A DNA stretch of 64,000 nucleotides. Source: Chloroflexota bacterium (GTDB lineage Bacteria > Chloroflexota > Anaerolineae > UBA7937 > B3-Chlor). Both the position numbers and the translations under genes were made by a program. Positions 49,844-58,466 of the stretch are shown in pieces. Location of the stretch: contig JAUWLF010000008.1 in assembly GCA_030613785.1 (NCBI GenBank), positions 18,198 to 82,197 on the forward strand, read 5' to 3'. The notes below the pieces were generated by a model. That model made no database searches. It was not told the DNA's origin and saw nothing but the letters and a program-made list of their open reading frames with translations. Position 1 is the first letter of the stretch, and every line of letters begins with the position of its first letter.

Positions 49844-51079
49844 ATGACAACCTCGTGGGAGTATCGTTACGCTCAGCGCACCAAGGGTATGCGGAGCTCT
49901 GCAATTAGGGACCTGTTGAAAGTGGCAAGCCAGCCTGGCGTCATCTCCCTTGCCGGGGGCATGCCGGCCCCTGAGCTGTTTCCTCTCAAGGAGGTCGAAG
50001 AGGCCTGCATACGAGTCTTGCGCGACCGCGGCTCCGATGCGTTGCAGTACAGCACTACCGAGGGGTATCCACCTCTCCGAGAGTTGATCGTGGAGAAGAT
50101 GTCTCGCTACGGCATCTTGGCCACCTTGGACAATGTGCTCATCACGTCTGGTTCACAGCAGGCCCTCGACCTTGTGGGCAAGGTGCTCCTTGATCCAGGG
50201 GATGTGATCATCGTGGAGGCTCCAACCTATGTCGGTGCCATCCAAGCCTTCACTGCGTATCAGGCCTCCTACGCCAGCGTGCCTCTTGACGACGAGGGGA
50301 TGGTGGTCGATCTTCTCGAGCAAAGGATCATCGAGACGCATCCCAAGTTCACATACGTGCTGCCCAATTTCCACAACCCCGCGGGCGTCACCTTGTCCAG
50401 AGAGAGACGAGAGAGACTGGTCTCCCTGTCTCGTCAATACGGCGTGCCCCTTGTTGAGGACGATCCCTACGGCGAACTGCGATTTGAGGGAGAACACATA
50501 GCGCCTATCGTCGTGATAGATGCCAACCGAAACGGAGAACAGCGGGAAGGGTACTTCAAGGGCGATGTGGTCTATATGAGCACCTTGTCCAAGACGCTTT
50601 CTCCGGGCCTACGCCTCGGATGGATAGTGGCCCCCGTCGAAGTGGTGGATAAGCTCGTGCAGGCCAAGCAGGGAGCGGACCTGCACACCAATACGTTCAG
50701 TCAGATGGTGGCCTATGAGGTGATTAGGGATGGCTTTTTGGAGAAACACGTACGGGAGATCAGGGATGTGTACCGCCAGCGCCGCGATGCCATGCTGGCC
50801 ACCATGGAGGAGTGCTTCCCCGAGGAGGTGAGCTGGACGCGTCCCCAGGGTGGTCTCTTCCTGTGGGTGAAACTCCCGGAGGCGGTGGACAGCCAGGAAC
50901 TGTTGGAGAAAGCGCTTCAGGAGAAGGTGGCCTTTGTACCGGGCACCGCCTTCTACGCGGATGGGCGTGGCCGTGACGCCATGCGCCTGACATTCGCTAC
51001 GTGTTCGATCGAGAAGATAGATCAAGGTATACGCCGCCTGGGAAAAGCCATCACCCATCGACTGAAGCAACCGGCCTAG
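49844..51079 (+). CDS. PLP-dependent class I/II aminotransferase (2-aminoadipate/MocR-like)
   Basis: A 411 aa fold-type I aminotransferase close to LysN/2-aminoadipate and aromatic-acid transaminases. Motifs: GVISLAGGMPAPELFP, DALQYSTTEGYPPLRELI, LITSGSQQALDLVGKVLLDPGD, FHNPAGVTLSRERRERLV and the PLP lysine near 250 in STLSKTLSPGLRLGWIVAP. No HTH domain is fused. AAGGAG lies 8 nt before the ATG. The long structured leader suggests control by an amino acid or its tRNA. The substrate is not fixed by sequence. Confidence 0.9.
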   Translation: MTTSWEYRYAQRTKGMRSSAIRDLLKVASQPGVISLAGGMPAPELFPLKEVEEACIRVLRDRGSDALQYSTTEGYPPLRELIVEKMSRYGILATLDNVLITSGSQQALDLVGKVLLDPGDVIIVEAPTYVGAIQAFTAYQASYASVPLDDEGMVVDLLEQRIIETHPKFTYVLPNFHNPAGVTLSRERRERLVSLSRQYGVPLVEDDPYGELRFEGEHIAPIVVIDANRNGEQREGYFKGDVVYMSTLSKTLSPGLRLGWIVAPVEVVDKLVQAKQGADLHTNTFSQMVAYEVIRDGFLEKHVREIRDVYRQRRDAMLATMEECFPEEVSWTRPQGGLFLWVKLPEAVDSQELLEKALQEKVAFVPGTAFYADGRGRDAMRLTFATCSIEKIDQGIRRLGKAITHRLKQPA

Positions 51080-51194
51080 CTTCTTGAAGCAGCCAGGCAG
51101 CCCGGGCATCCCCAGCATGTTGCTCGATCGGTTCCACGCGTGCATCATGAGCCCGTGAGAAGATGTTCTTGCGGACCAGTGGAGACTGGAGTTC

Positions 51195-52943
51195 ATGAGT
51201 CGACCAGATTTTGTGATCTTGCACCCGCCCAGTGTGTATGATTTTCGTCGGGGGTTGAAGCTGTACGGCCCGGTTAGTGAAGTGGTGCCTTCCACCCCCA
51301 TTTTCGAGATGTACCCCTTCGGATTTGCCACGATAGCGAGTTTCCTACAGCAGGAAGGGTTTCGGACACGCATAGTCAACCTTGCCCTGCGCATGATGAA
51401 TGATCCCAGCTTCGATGCCGAGAGATTCATCGCCTCTCTGCATCCTCAAGCCTTCGGCATCGGCCTGCACTGGTTGTGCCATGCACAGGGCGCCCTGGAG
51501 ACTGCCAAACTCGTCAAGCGCCAGCATCCCGACGTGCCGGTGATCATGGGAGGGTTCTCTGCCTCCTACTACCATGAGGAACTGATCGAGTACCCAGAGG
51601 TCGACTACGTATTGCGCGGTGACTCCACGGAAAGACCCCTGTCTCAACTGCTCACTGCTCTGAGAGATGGTACAGATCCCGATGAGGTGCCCAATCTGAC
51701 CTGGAGAGACGGGGAGGGAAAGGTCAGGGTCAATCCACTCAGCCACGTCCCTGAGACCGTGGGACTGCGGCCCATAGATCAGGCCTTCATGGTCCGGACG
51801 GTGCTCAGGGACCGAGATCTAACGGGATATCTGCCCTTCAGAGACTGGCTGGAGTTTCCGATGGGCGCAGGGATAACCTGCCGGGGCTGCACCCACAACT
51901 GCATCACCTGCGGTGGCTCCGAATATGCCTTCCAGCGCTACCTGGGCCGCGAGAAGCCCGCTTTCCGCCCGCCGGAGGCGCTGGCAGACGATGTGCGGAA
52001 CATCCGCGGCCTAGGCAAGGGTTTTCTCATCGTCGTAGGCGATATCCGGCAGGCAGGCATGGACTACGCCAGGCGATTCCTGGACTCGGTAGCGGTCCTC
52101 CGGGACCCGATCACGCTGGAGCTCTTCACGCCCGCGTCGGAGGATTTCCTGCGGCAGGTGGCCGAGGCGCTGCCCAACTTCGCGCTGGAGATATCGCTGG
52201 AGTCCCACGACCCCGTTGTGCGACAAGCCTTCGGCAAGCACTACTCCAATGAGGCGGTGGAGAGGACCATTGAGGCGGCTTTCGCCGCTGGCTGCAAGCG
52301 CGTGGACATCTACTTCATGATCGGTTTGCCCAAGCAAACGCGGCAATCGGTGAGGGACACCGTGGCCTATTGCGAGGAACTGCTGGAGAGATATGGCGAG
52401 GAGGGGAGGGTCCATCCTTTCATCTCCCCGCTGGCGCCTTTCCTGGACCCAGGAAGCTTGGCCTTCGAACAACCGGAGAGATATGGCTACCGCATCTTCC
52501 ATCGGACCTTGGAAGAGCACCGCCGTGCGCTGTTGCAGCCCCACTGGAGAGACGTGCTCAACTATGAGACCAAATGGATGACTCGGGAGGATATCGTCCT
52601 GAGCAGCTACGAGGCGAGTCTGGAGCTGAACCGCATCAAGCTCCGGCATGGCCTGATGAGCGCCGAGGAGGTTGCCCAGGCTGAGGAGCGCACGACGAAG
52701 GCGCTGGAGTTGATTGAGCTTCTGGATGACCTGGCAGAGGGTGATCAGGAGAAGTTGCAAGAACTAAGAGCCCAGATGGAGGAGATAAACGCCATCGTCG
52801 CTCGCCCGAGGAACGACTGGGAGTTGGGACTCAGTCTAGGCAGGTGGGGCCTGTTCAGGAAAGGGTACTTCCTGGTCAGCCAAGGTTTGGTCGCGGTCGT
52901 GAACGAAGTGCGGACGGCGACGGTGGGAAAGCGCCTCTCCTAG
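51195..52943 (+). CDS. B12-binding domain/radical SAM protein
   Basis: A 582 aa enzyme with an N-terminal cobalamin-binding Rossmann domain (about 1-150; PFGFATIASFLQQEGF, VIMGGFSASYYHEELI, VDYVLRGDSTERPLSQLL) and a radical-SAM core. The [4Fe-4S] motif CxxxCxxC is at about 231-238 (CTHNCITC). It resembles the Ta0216-type family. The DxHxxGxxL signature of true B12 binding is not evident, so cobalamin use is uncertain. A helical C-terminus follows. GGAG precedes the ATG. Reaction unknown, perhaps a methylation or C-C bond step. Confidence 0.85.
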   Translation: MSRPDFVILHPPSVYDFRRGLKLYGPVSEVVPSTPIFEMYPFGFATIASFLQQEGFRTRIVNLALRMMNDPSFDAERFIASLHPQAFGIGLHWLCHAQGALETAKLVKRQHPDVPVIMGGFSASYYHEELIEYPEVDYVLRGDSTERPLSQLLTALRDGTDPDEVPNLTWRDGEGKVRVNPLSHVPETVGLRPIDQAFMVRTVLRDRDLTGYLPFRDWLEFPMGAGITCRGCTHNCITCGGSEYAFQRYLGREKPAFRPPEALADDVRNIRGLGKGFLIVVGDIRQAGMDYARRFLDSVAVLRDPITLELFTPASEDFLRQVAEALPNFALEISLESHDPVVRQAFGKHYSNEAVERTIEAAFAAGCKRVDIYFMIGLPKQTRQSVRDTVAYCEELLERYGEEGRVHPFISPLAPFLDPGSLAFEQPERYGYRIFHRTLEEHRRALLQPHWRDVLNYETKWMTREDIVLSSYEASLELNRIKLRHGLMSAEEVAQAEERTTKALELIELLDDLAEGDQEKLQELRAQMEEINAIVARPRNDWELGLSLGRWGLFRKGYFLVSQGLVAVVNEVRTATVGKRLS

Positions 52944-53066
52944 CGGCAAGTCCAGAGGGCGGCTTCCCCTCTTGGAGGGCAGAAGCAAGATGGTTCTCGT
53001 AGACAGGGCAAAGGTAGAGCAAGAGGAACGAGTGATCTTGAGGCGGGCCGGAAGGATGGCTCTGTG

Positions 53067-53366
53067 ATGCTCGGCGATCTTCCCAGCGGTCTGAGGCCGT
53101 ACTTTCAGGAATACGACTCTCTCTCTCTGGATCTTGACCGCGATGCTAACCTGATCATTCAGCGCACGCTGGAACATGGCAGCTGGGAGGAGGTGCGTTG
53201 GCTCTTTGGCGTGTACGGTGGCTCACAGATTCTCACCTTTGTGCAGGAGCGGGGCGAGCGCTTGCTGTCTCGCGTCACCTTCAACTATTGGCGCAAGCTG
53301 TTGGGAATACACCGGTGGCGGCGTTCGCCGTTTCCGACAGCAAAGGGGGAAGTTTGGGACAGATAG
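53067..53366 (+). CDS. DUF6922-like antitoxin partner of AbiEii-type toxin
   Basis: A 99 aa helical protein: LPSGLRPYFQEYDSLSLDLDRDANLIIQRTLEHGSWEEVRWLFGVYG, then LLSRVTFNYWRKLLGI. Such proteins (DUF6922) commonly precede AbiEii-family nucleotidyltransferase toxins. The end of the gene overlaps the downstream start by 13 nt. Tandem GTG/ATG codons at 53064/53067 are possible starts; GGAAGG is about 13 nt upstream. Confidence 0.65.
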   Translation: MLGDLPSGLRPYFQEYDSLSLDLDRDANLIIQRTLEHGSWEEVRWLFGVYGGSQILTFVQERGERLLSRVTFNYWRKLLGIHRWRRSPFPTAKGEVWDR

Positions 53367-54034
53367 CCTTAGCCAATCCCCACTGGGAAGCCCTCACACC
53401 CGAAACGCGCCAGGCGCTCTGCCACGTTGCCAGCCTGCACCTTGCCAGCCAGTTCTACCTGGCGGGTGGCACCGGACTGGCCTTGCACCTCGGACATCGC
53501 TTCTCGGTGGACTTGGACTTCTTCTCGTCGGCCTCAGATGCCGTTGGCCCAGACGTGCGTACTGTGCTGCGGGAAGCTCTGGACGATCCGACCCTGTCCA
53601 TCACCCATGACAAGGACGGGACGTTCACGGCGATGTGGCGTAAGGTAGGCATAAGTTTCTTTCGGTTGCACCTCTATCCCTTGGTGCAGCATCCTGTGCT
53701 AGTCGAGGGTGTACGAGTGGCGACCGTGGCCGAAATAGGGGCGATGAAGTTGGCGGCGATCACTGACCGAGGCACCCGCAAGGATCTGGTGGATTTGTAC
53801 TACATCCTCCAACGGGAGCCGATGGAGCATTTGTTTGAGGTGGCAGCTGTGAAATACGCCCACGTGCGTACCTTTGCTATCAGCGCCACCCGTGCGCTGG
53901 CCTATTTTGACGATGCGCAAGTGTTGCCCATGCCCCTGATGATTGACCGCACGCCGTGGGCAACCATGAAGCGGTTTCTGGAACAGCAGGCGATGGCGGC
54001 TGGTCGAAAACACCTGGAAGACTTGTGGCCTTGA
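53354..54034 (+). CDS. AbiEii/AbiGii-family nucleotidyltransferase toxin
   Basis: A 226 aa protein of the type IV toxin family AbiEii. The nucleotidyltransferase motif is FYLAGGTGLALHLGHRFSVDLDFFS, with the DxD metal ligands in VDLDF. MKLAAITDRGTRKDLVDLYYIL is the second signature. The likely start is TTG 53354 behind GGGGGAAG; the frame extends farther upstream but there overlaps the partner gene. It probably modifies a target such as tRNA with nucleotides. It forms a two-gene module with the DUF6922-like gene. Confidence 0.82.
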   Translation: MGQIALANPHWEALTPETRQALCHVASLHLASQFYLAGGTGLALHLGHRFSVDLDFFSSASDAVGPDVRTVLREALDDPTLSITHDKDGTFTAMWRKVGISFFRLHLYPLVQHPVLVEGVRVATVAEIGAMKLAAITDRGTRKDLVDLYYILQREPMEHLFEVAAVKYAHVRTFAISATRALAYFDDAQVLPMPLMIDRTPWATMKRFLEQQAMAAGRKHLEDLWP

Positions 54035-54180
54035 CTAGCCTGTGTTCCAGGTTCGATGCAGACAGACTTGATGCGTATGATGAGGTGGATAGGCTTAGAG
54101 TAGATCGCCCTCAGTGGCCGCAGCGCTACCCGATAGGTAACTCTGCGCGAGATCAAAGAGGCGATTCAACACATAGAAGT

Positions 54181-54558
54181 GGCCGTGTCGTCTCGCTCGC
54201 CCTCCACGTCCGCTCGACGGTCGCTGACTGGTGCTACGAAGTGCCCGCTGGCGGCCTTTCGCCGGACCTGGCGCCTGAGGAAGTAGCCCAGCGCGAGCTG
54301 CTGGAAGAGGTTGGCGGCACTGCGGCGGACCTCCGTTACATTGAGCAGTTCTACACCTCCAACGGAATCTCCAACGAAGTCGCTTATGTCTATCTCTCCG
54401 CCAGCGTGGAGCTAGGCGAAACCCACCTCGAACCGACGGAACTGATGGAGATCCGCCTCGTGCCGGTTGACGAGGCCCTGCGCATGGCGCGCGAGGGAGA
54501 AGTCACCGACGGCCCCAGCGCGTTGGCGCTGCTCTGGTGCGAGCCGCTGCTGACGTAG
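54181..54558 (+). pseudogene. 5'-truncated Nudix hydrolase
   Basis: C-terminal two thirds of an ADP-ribose pyrophosphatase-type Nudix protein. The Nudix box is intact (GLSPDLAPEEVAQRELLEEVGG), preceded by DWCYEVPAG and followed by YIEQFYTSNGISNEVAYVYL. The strand expected just before the box (the VVLVRQYR-type segment) is missing, and the upstream sequence fits no Nudix N-terminus. No ribosome site or start is evident. Read as a deletion remnant, though a short functional form cannot be excluded. Confidence 0.55.
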
Positions 54559-54681
54559 TACCGGCGCGCAATACACACTCACGGACCTCGACCTATACCC
54601 ACAGATAGCCATCTAGCCGGATCAAGGCCGGGACTGCCTTCCTGGACCACGCCATCACACATGACCGGACACGCTGCGTTG

Positions 54682-54710
54682 TTGCCCATCGAACCAGCAT
54701 GTGCTACACT
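54682..54710 (+). promoter_or_regulatory. Promoter for DUF4160-DUF2442
   Basis: TTGCCC (54682-54687), 17-nt spacer, TACACT (54705-54710), 45 nt before the DUF4160 start. Confidence 0.4.
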
Positions 54711-54754
54711 ACTGGGAGCAAGCTCAAGGGATTGCCGTGCAGCGGAGGTGGAAG

Positions 54755-55010
54755 ATGCCAGAAATCAGTCGCTTTTTTGGATCATCATCCGCATGTACTT
54801 CGATGATTCACCTCCACATTTCCACGCCATCTATGGTGATTCTGAAGCGCAAGTGGGGATCAATCCAATCGCCATCCTGGAAAGCAACCTACCCCGCCGG
54901 GCAATCTCAATGGTGGTGGAGTGGCTACCTTGCACCAAGGCGAATTGATGGCGAACTGGCAGAGGTTACGTGAGAATCAGCCAGCAGAGAAGATCCCACC
55001 ATTGGACTGA
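54755..55010 (+). pseudogene. DUF4160 protein with two frameshifts
   Basis: The DUF4160 pattern is spread over three frames. MPEISRFFG runs from ATG 54755 with GGAGGT upstream. After a missing base at 54780/54781 comes IIIRMYFDDSPPHFHAIYGD and PIAILESNLPRRAISMVVEW. After a second missing base near 54924 comes LHQGELMANWQRLREN and LPPLD-like residues to TGA 55010. Restoring one base at each site gives a normal protein of about 85 aa. It precedes an intact DUF2442 gene by 11 nt, the usual pairing for this presumed toxin-antitoxin family. Confidence 0.75.
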
Positions 55011-55021
55011 GGGAGGTTCAC

Positions 55022-55294
55022 GTGTTTCCACGAATTACACGCGTTCGTTACATCCAAGACTATTGGCTAGAATTGACGTTTGCGGACGGTAAGCAGGCCA
55101 GACTGGATTTCAAAGACAGGGTCGTTGATCGAGGCGGGGTCTTTGCACCGTTGGAGGATCTGGACTTCTTCAAGCGCGTGCACGTGGACCCGGAAATCGG
55201 CACCCTGGTCTGGCCCAACGAGGTGGATTTTTGTCCCGACGTGCTCTACAGCGACGCAACTGGAATACCCCTACCGGCTCTGGAACCGGCATAA
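55022..55294 (+). CDS. DUF2442 family protein
   Basis: A 90 aa protein with the DUF2442 pattern: RITRVRYIQDYWLELTFADGKQARLDFKD, APLEDLDFFKRVHVDPEIGTLVWPNEVDFCPDVLY. The GTG at 55022 has GAGGGAGG 6-13 nt upstream. It is the usual partner of DUF4160, which here is broken. It may therefore persist as an orphan. A DNA-binding or antitoxin role is suspected for the family. Confidence 0.88.
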   Translation: MFPRITRVRYIQDYWLELTFADGKQARLDFKDRVVDRGGVFAPLEDLDFFKRVHVDPEIGTLVWPNEVDFCPDVLYSDATGIPLPALEPA

Positions 55295-55473
55295 CTGCTC
55301 TAGTGCCTTCCTCCACACGTACCCCCGTCCTGCTTATCGAGTACAATACGAGCAGTGACAGAAAAGTCACTTGGTCGATTGTATCCACTAGTCCGTTGAT
55401 TGCGGTTGTAGGGAAGTGGGAGCTTGACTGATTCCCTACTTGATCGTATTCCCATTACTCGTGCGAGTCTGCC

Positions 55474-56544
55474 ATGAAGAACATCTATGAGGAAATCGAA
55501 CAGTACATAGCTGGTGGAGAGACCGTCGCCACCGCCACGGTGGTCAGGACGCAGGGCTCCACGCCGCGAGAGGTTGGTGCCAAGATGGTGGTACGTCCTT
55601 CGGGCGACATCGTGGGCACCATCGGTGGGGGCTGCGGCGAAGCTGAGGTCTGGCAGGAGGCCATGTACGCCATCAAAGACGGGCAGCGTCGCACAATGTC
55701 CGTGGACCTGACGGCAGACGTGACGCTGGACACCGAGATGGTCTGCGGCGGGGTGATGAGCATCTTCGTCGATCTCTGGGAGGAGCGGGAAGCCGAGTTC
55801 TTGGCCACCATCAACAGAGCCTTCAAAGGAAGCAGGAAAGTGGCGCTGGCGACGCCCCTGTCCACTGACCAGGCTCGCCCCCGAAGGCTGGTCCTCCCCG
55901 ACGGACACACCGTTGGCACTCTCGGTGATGACAAAACTGACGCCTTGGTCACGTCGCAAGCCCTGGAGGCGTTGGCGCAGGGGGCTTCTCGTGTCGTGTC
56001 CAGTCCCCGAGAAGGGCCGGACGTTTTTATCGAAGTGCAAGTTTCTCCTCCCACCCTACTCATCGCCGGGGGAGGTCACATCGCTGTGCCATTGACCAGA
56101 ATGGGCACCACGCTGGGCTTCAAGGTGGTGGTGGTAGATGACCGTCCTGCTTTCGCGAATCGCGAGCGGTTCCCAGATGCGGATGAGGTACTGGCCGCTG
56201 ACTTCGGAGAGGCGCTGGCCAACTACCCGCTGGACGAGCAAACCTACGTCGCCATCATGACCAGAGGTCATGCTCATGATATGGAGTGCTTGCTTCAGGT
56301 GGTGGACGCGCCAGTGGCCTACATCGGGATGATAGGCAGCCGCCGCAGGGTGAGGGGTGTTCTGGACCTGGTGAAGGAGGAAGGATGCTCCGAGGAGTTG
56401 CTGGCGAGGGTGCACGCCCCCATCGGGTTGGACATCGGGGCGCAGACTCCAGAGGAGATCGCTCTTAGCGTCATGGCCGAGGTGGTGAAGGCGCGGCGCG
56501 GGGGGACGGGGCGGTCGATGTCACACAGAGGTGTCGGGAGCTGA
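55474..56544 (+). CDS. XdhC/CoxI family molybdoenzyme maturation factor
   Basis: A 356 aa protein with both domains of the family: N-terminal CoxI-type (VATATVVRTQGSTPREVGAKMVV, GTIGGGCGEAEVWQEA, CGGVMSIFVD) and C-terminal Rossmann XdhC-type (LLIAGGGHIAVPLTRMG, VVVDDRPAFANRERFP, MTRGHAHDMECL, AYIGMIGSRRRV). These proteins help load and sulfurate the Mo cofactor of xanthine dehydrogenase-type enzymes. No molybdoenzyme genes are near. A TTGACT (55424-55429) with a weak -10 precedes it. Confidence 0.92.
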   Translation: MKNIYEEIEQYIAGGETVATATVVRTQGSTPREVGAKMVVRPSGDIVGTIGGGCGEAEVWQEAMYAIKDGQRRTMSVDLTADVTLDTEMVCGGVMSIFVDLWEEREAEFLATINRAFKGSRKVALATPLSTDQARPRRLVLPDGHTVGTLGDDKTDALVTSQALEALAQGASRVVSSPREGPDVFIEVQVSPPTLLIAGGGHIAVPLTRMGTTLGFKVVVVDDRPAFANRERFPDADEVLAADFGEALANYPLDEQTYVAIMTRGHAHDMECLLQVVDAPVAYIGMIGSRRRVRGVLDLVKEEGCSEELLARVHAPIGLDIGAQTPEEIALSVMAEVVKARRGGTGRSMSHRGVGS

Positions 56545-56651
56545 GCGCCTCATCACACACCAGTCCCGCGGCTGCGAACTGCACCGGCACGGCCTGAGGT
56601 GTCTTGGTAGAGGCACTGCATGCCGTGCCCCTGCGTGCTGGCGCAGAGGGG

Positions 56652-58466
56652 TCATTCGCCCGGAGGCGGTATCCCCTTCCTCTCCAGTAGCTCGTCGCTG
56701 AAGCCCAGGTCTTTGCCTATCTCCCAGGTGAAGTGCCGGTCCAGCACCTCCTGGGGGTAGATCTCCCGCATGGCCTCGTACCAGGTGACGCCGTCCATGC
56801 GCTGGTAGTGCCAGTATTCAACCCCGTTGGAGTCCCGGCGCCAGTTGTAGTCCTCCTCGTCGTAGGAGGCGATCCGCTCCCAGCCGAACCTCCTGGCCAA
56901 GGCCGTGAAGTCCTCGTAGTAACCCTCAGGCACGGGTTGGAGGCGGCCCCCTTGAGCATACCCCTCGGGGTCCGCGCTCTGCACGATGTGCCACCAGTAT
57001 CGCCAGGGACGCATCTTCAATGGTTCGCCCTGGGTTCCATCCTGAGCGGCACACTTGATCAGCAGGCGCCAGTAGAGCTCTTCCCCTATGTCCTCCCTTA
57101 GCCACTCCAGACGCTGCGCTCCGTTCTCATCCAGGAGCTCGAAGCGCAGATCGATGGCCCGCCCGGTCTTGTGCCAACTGAAATAGCTGTACAGCCTTCT
57201 CTGATAGTCCAACCGTCGGGTGGCGTCGCTGAGCAGGGCCAGGTAATCGTATCCCGTTCTTTCGTAGACTGCGGTGCGCAGGGCGTTGTAGAAATCGTCC
57301 ACGCGGTCATTGAGACGCGCGTTGCCTGCAGTCACTCCGGGCAGCTCCACCAGTTCGTAGAGCCCGTCGTTCTCCTCTGGCCTGGAGACCAGCACCGGTG
57401 TCGGCGTCACTGGTGGAGGGGCTGGCTGCCTGCCGCGCAGTGGGACCAGGTGCGAGGTTGTCACGGGGTTGGTCTCGTGGGCGTTGCTCAAAGTGACGAT
57501 TGTTGCTTCGCCATCCTCCAGGTTGACCGTCCTGAGGTCATAGTGCCCGCTCCGAAATTCGTGGTACACCTCGAAAGGCTCACCCCTGTTGTATGAGGCG
57601 CAGATGATCTCCTGGCCATCGGGGGACCACGTGGGTGCCCAGTCGTTGACGTCATTTCGGGTGACCCTGGTTTGGTTCTCGCCGTCTGCCTGCATGACGT
57701 ATATCTCAGTGGCGTACCCGTCACGCGAGGAGACGAAGGCCAACTCCCCACCATCCGGCGACCAGGCCGGATACTCATCGTCACCTGGGGAGTTGGTCAG
57801 GTTGTGCTGGCCAGACCCGTCAGTGCCCATGATGTAGATCTCTTTGTCCCCGTCGCGCCAGGAGGTGAAAGCGATGTGCTGGCCGTCGGGAGACCAGTCG
57901 GGGCTATAGTCGCCAGCGGCATCGTCGGTGAGCCGGGTGAGCTGGCCGGTATTGAGTTCCAGCAGGTATAGTTCCCAGTTCCCATCCCGGTAGCTCTCGA
58001 AGGCGATCCGTCTGCCTTCCGGGGACCACGTAGGAGCGCCATCGAAAGCCAGGTCGTCGGTCAATCGAGTGATCGTGCCGCTTTCCAACTCCAGAAGGTA
58101 TACTTCCCAGTTACCATCGCGGTGGGACTCGAAGGCGATGTACCTCCCATCGGGTGACCAGGCCGGATTTCGGTCCTCGGCGGGATGCTGGGTGAGGTTG
58201 TACTCCTGCCACGAGGCGAGGTCCAGGAGATACAGCTCCCAATTGCCGTTCCTGTCGGTCTCGTAGGCCATGAACCTGCCGCCTCCCAGCGGCGTCGGCG
58301 TGGGTGGAACGGCGGTGGCGCTGGGAGCGATGGTTGGGTTCGGAGTTGGGGAAGCGATCTCTGGATTCCCACAGGCCCCAAGCAAAACCAACAGAGAGAA
58401 GAGGGCGGCGACCATCAGACCACAGGCCAGGAGGGTTGTCACTCGCGCGGTCTTGGCGATCATCAC
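56652..58466 (-). CDS. Lipoprotein: TolB-like propeller plus M15-like peptidase domain
   Basis: A 604 aa exported protein. A signal peptide ends in lipobox LLGAC (Cys 32). A Thr/Pro linker leads to about six WD40-like TolB blades, each with a core like NPAWSPDGRYIAFES and NWELYLLEL (about 65-330). A second Pro-rich linker precedes a C-terminal domain with SWHKTGRAIDLRF (about 430-442) and WWHIV (about 490), the H...D...H arrangement of M15 D,D-carboxypeptidases. It probably binds the outer envelope and trims peptidoglycan or a related polymer. It overlaps the upstream beta-lactamase-fold gene (ATGA). Confidence 0.8.
   Translation of the reverse strand: MMIAKTARVTTLLACGLMVAALFSLLVLLGACGNPEIASPTPNPTIAPSATAVPPTPTPLGGGRFMAYETDRNGNWELYLLDLASWQEYNLTQHPAEDRNPAWSPDGRYIAFESHRDGNWEVYLLELESGTITRLTDDLAFDGAPTWSPEGRRIAFESYRDGNWELYLLELNTGQLTRLTDDAAGDYSPDWSPDGQHIAFTSWRDGDKEIYIMGTDGSGQHNLTNSPGDDEYPAWSPDGGELAFVSSRDGYATEIYVMQADGENQTRVTRNDVNDWAPTWSPDGQEIICASYNRGEPFEVYHEFRSGHYDLRTVNLEDGEATIVTLSNAHETNPVTTSHLVPLRGRQPAPPPVTPTPVLVSRPEENDGLYELVELPGVTAGNARLNDRVDDFYNALRTAVYERTGYDYLALLSDATRRLDYQRRLYSYFSWHKTGRAIDLRFELLDENGAQRLEWLREDIGEELYWRLLIKCAAQDGTQGEPLKMRPWRYWWHIVQSADPEGYAQGGRLQPVPEGYYEDFTALARRFGWERIASYDEEDYNWRRDSNGVEYWHYQRMDGVTWYEAMREIYPQEVLDRHFTWEIGKDLGFSDELLERKGIPPPGE

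Noticed and set aside
52990..53064. Short plus-strand frame before the DUF6922-like gene
   Set aside because: Only 25 codons, no ribosome site and no similarity.
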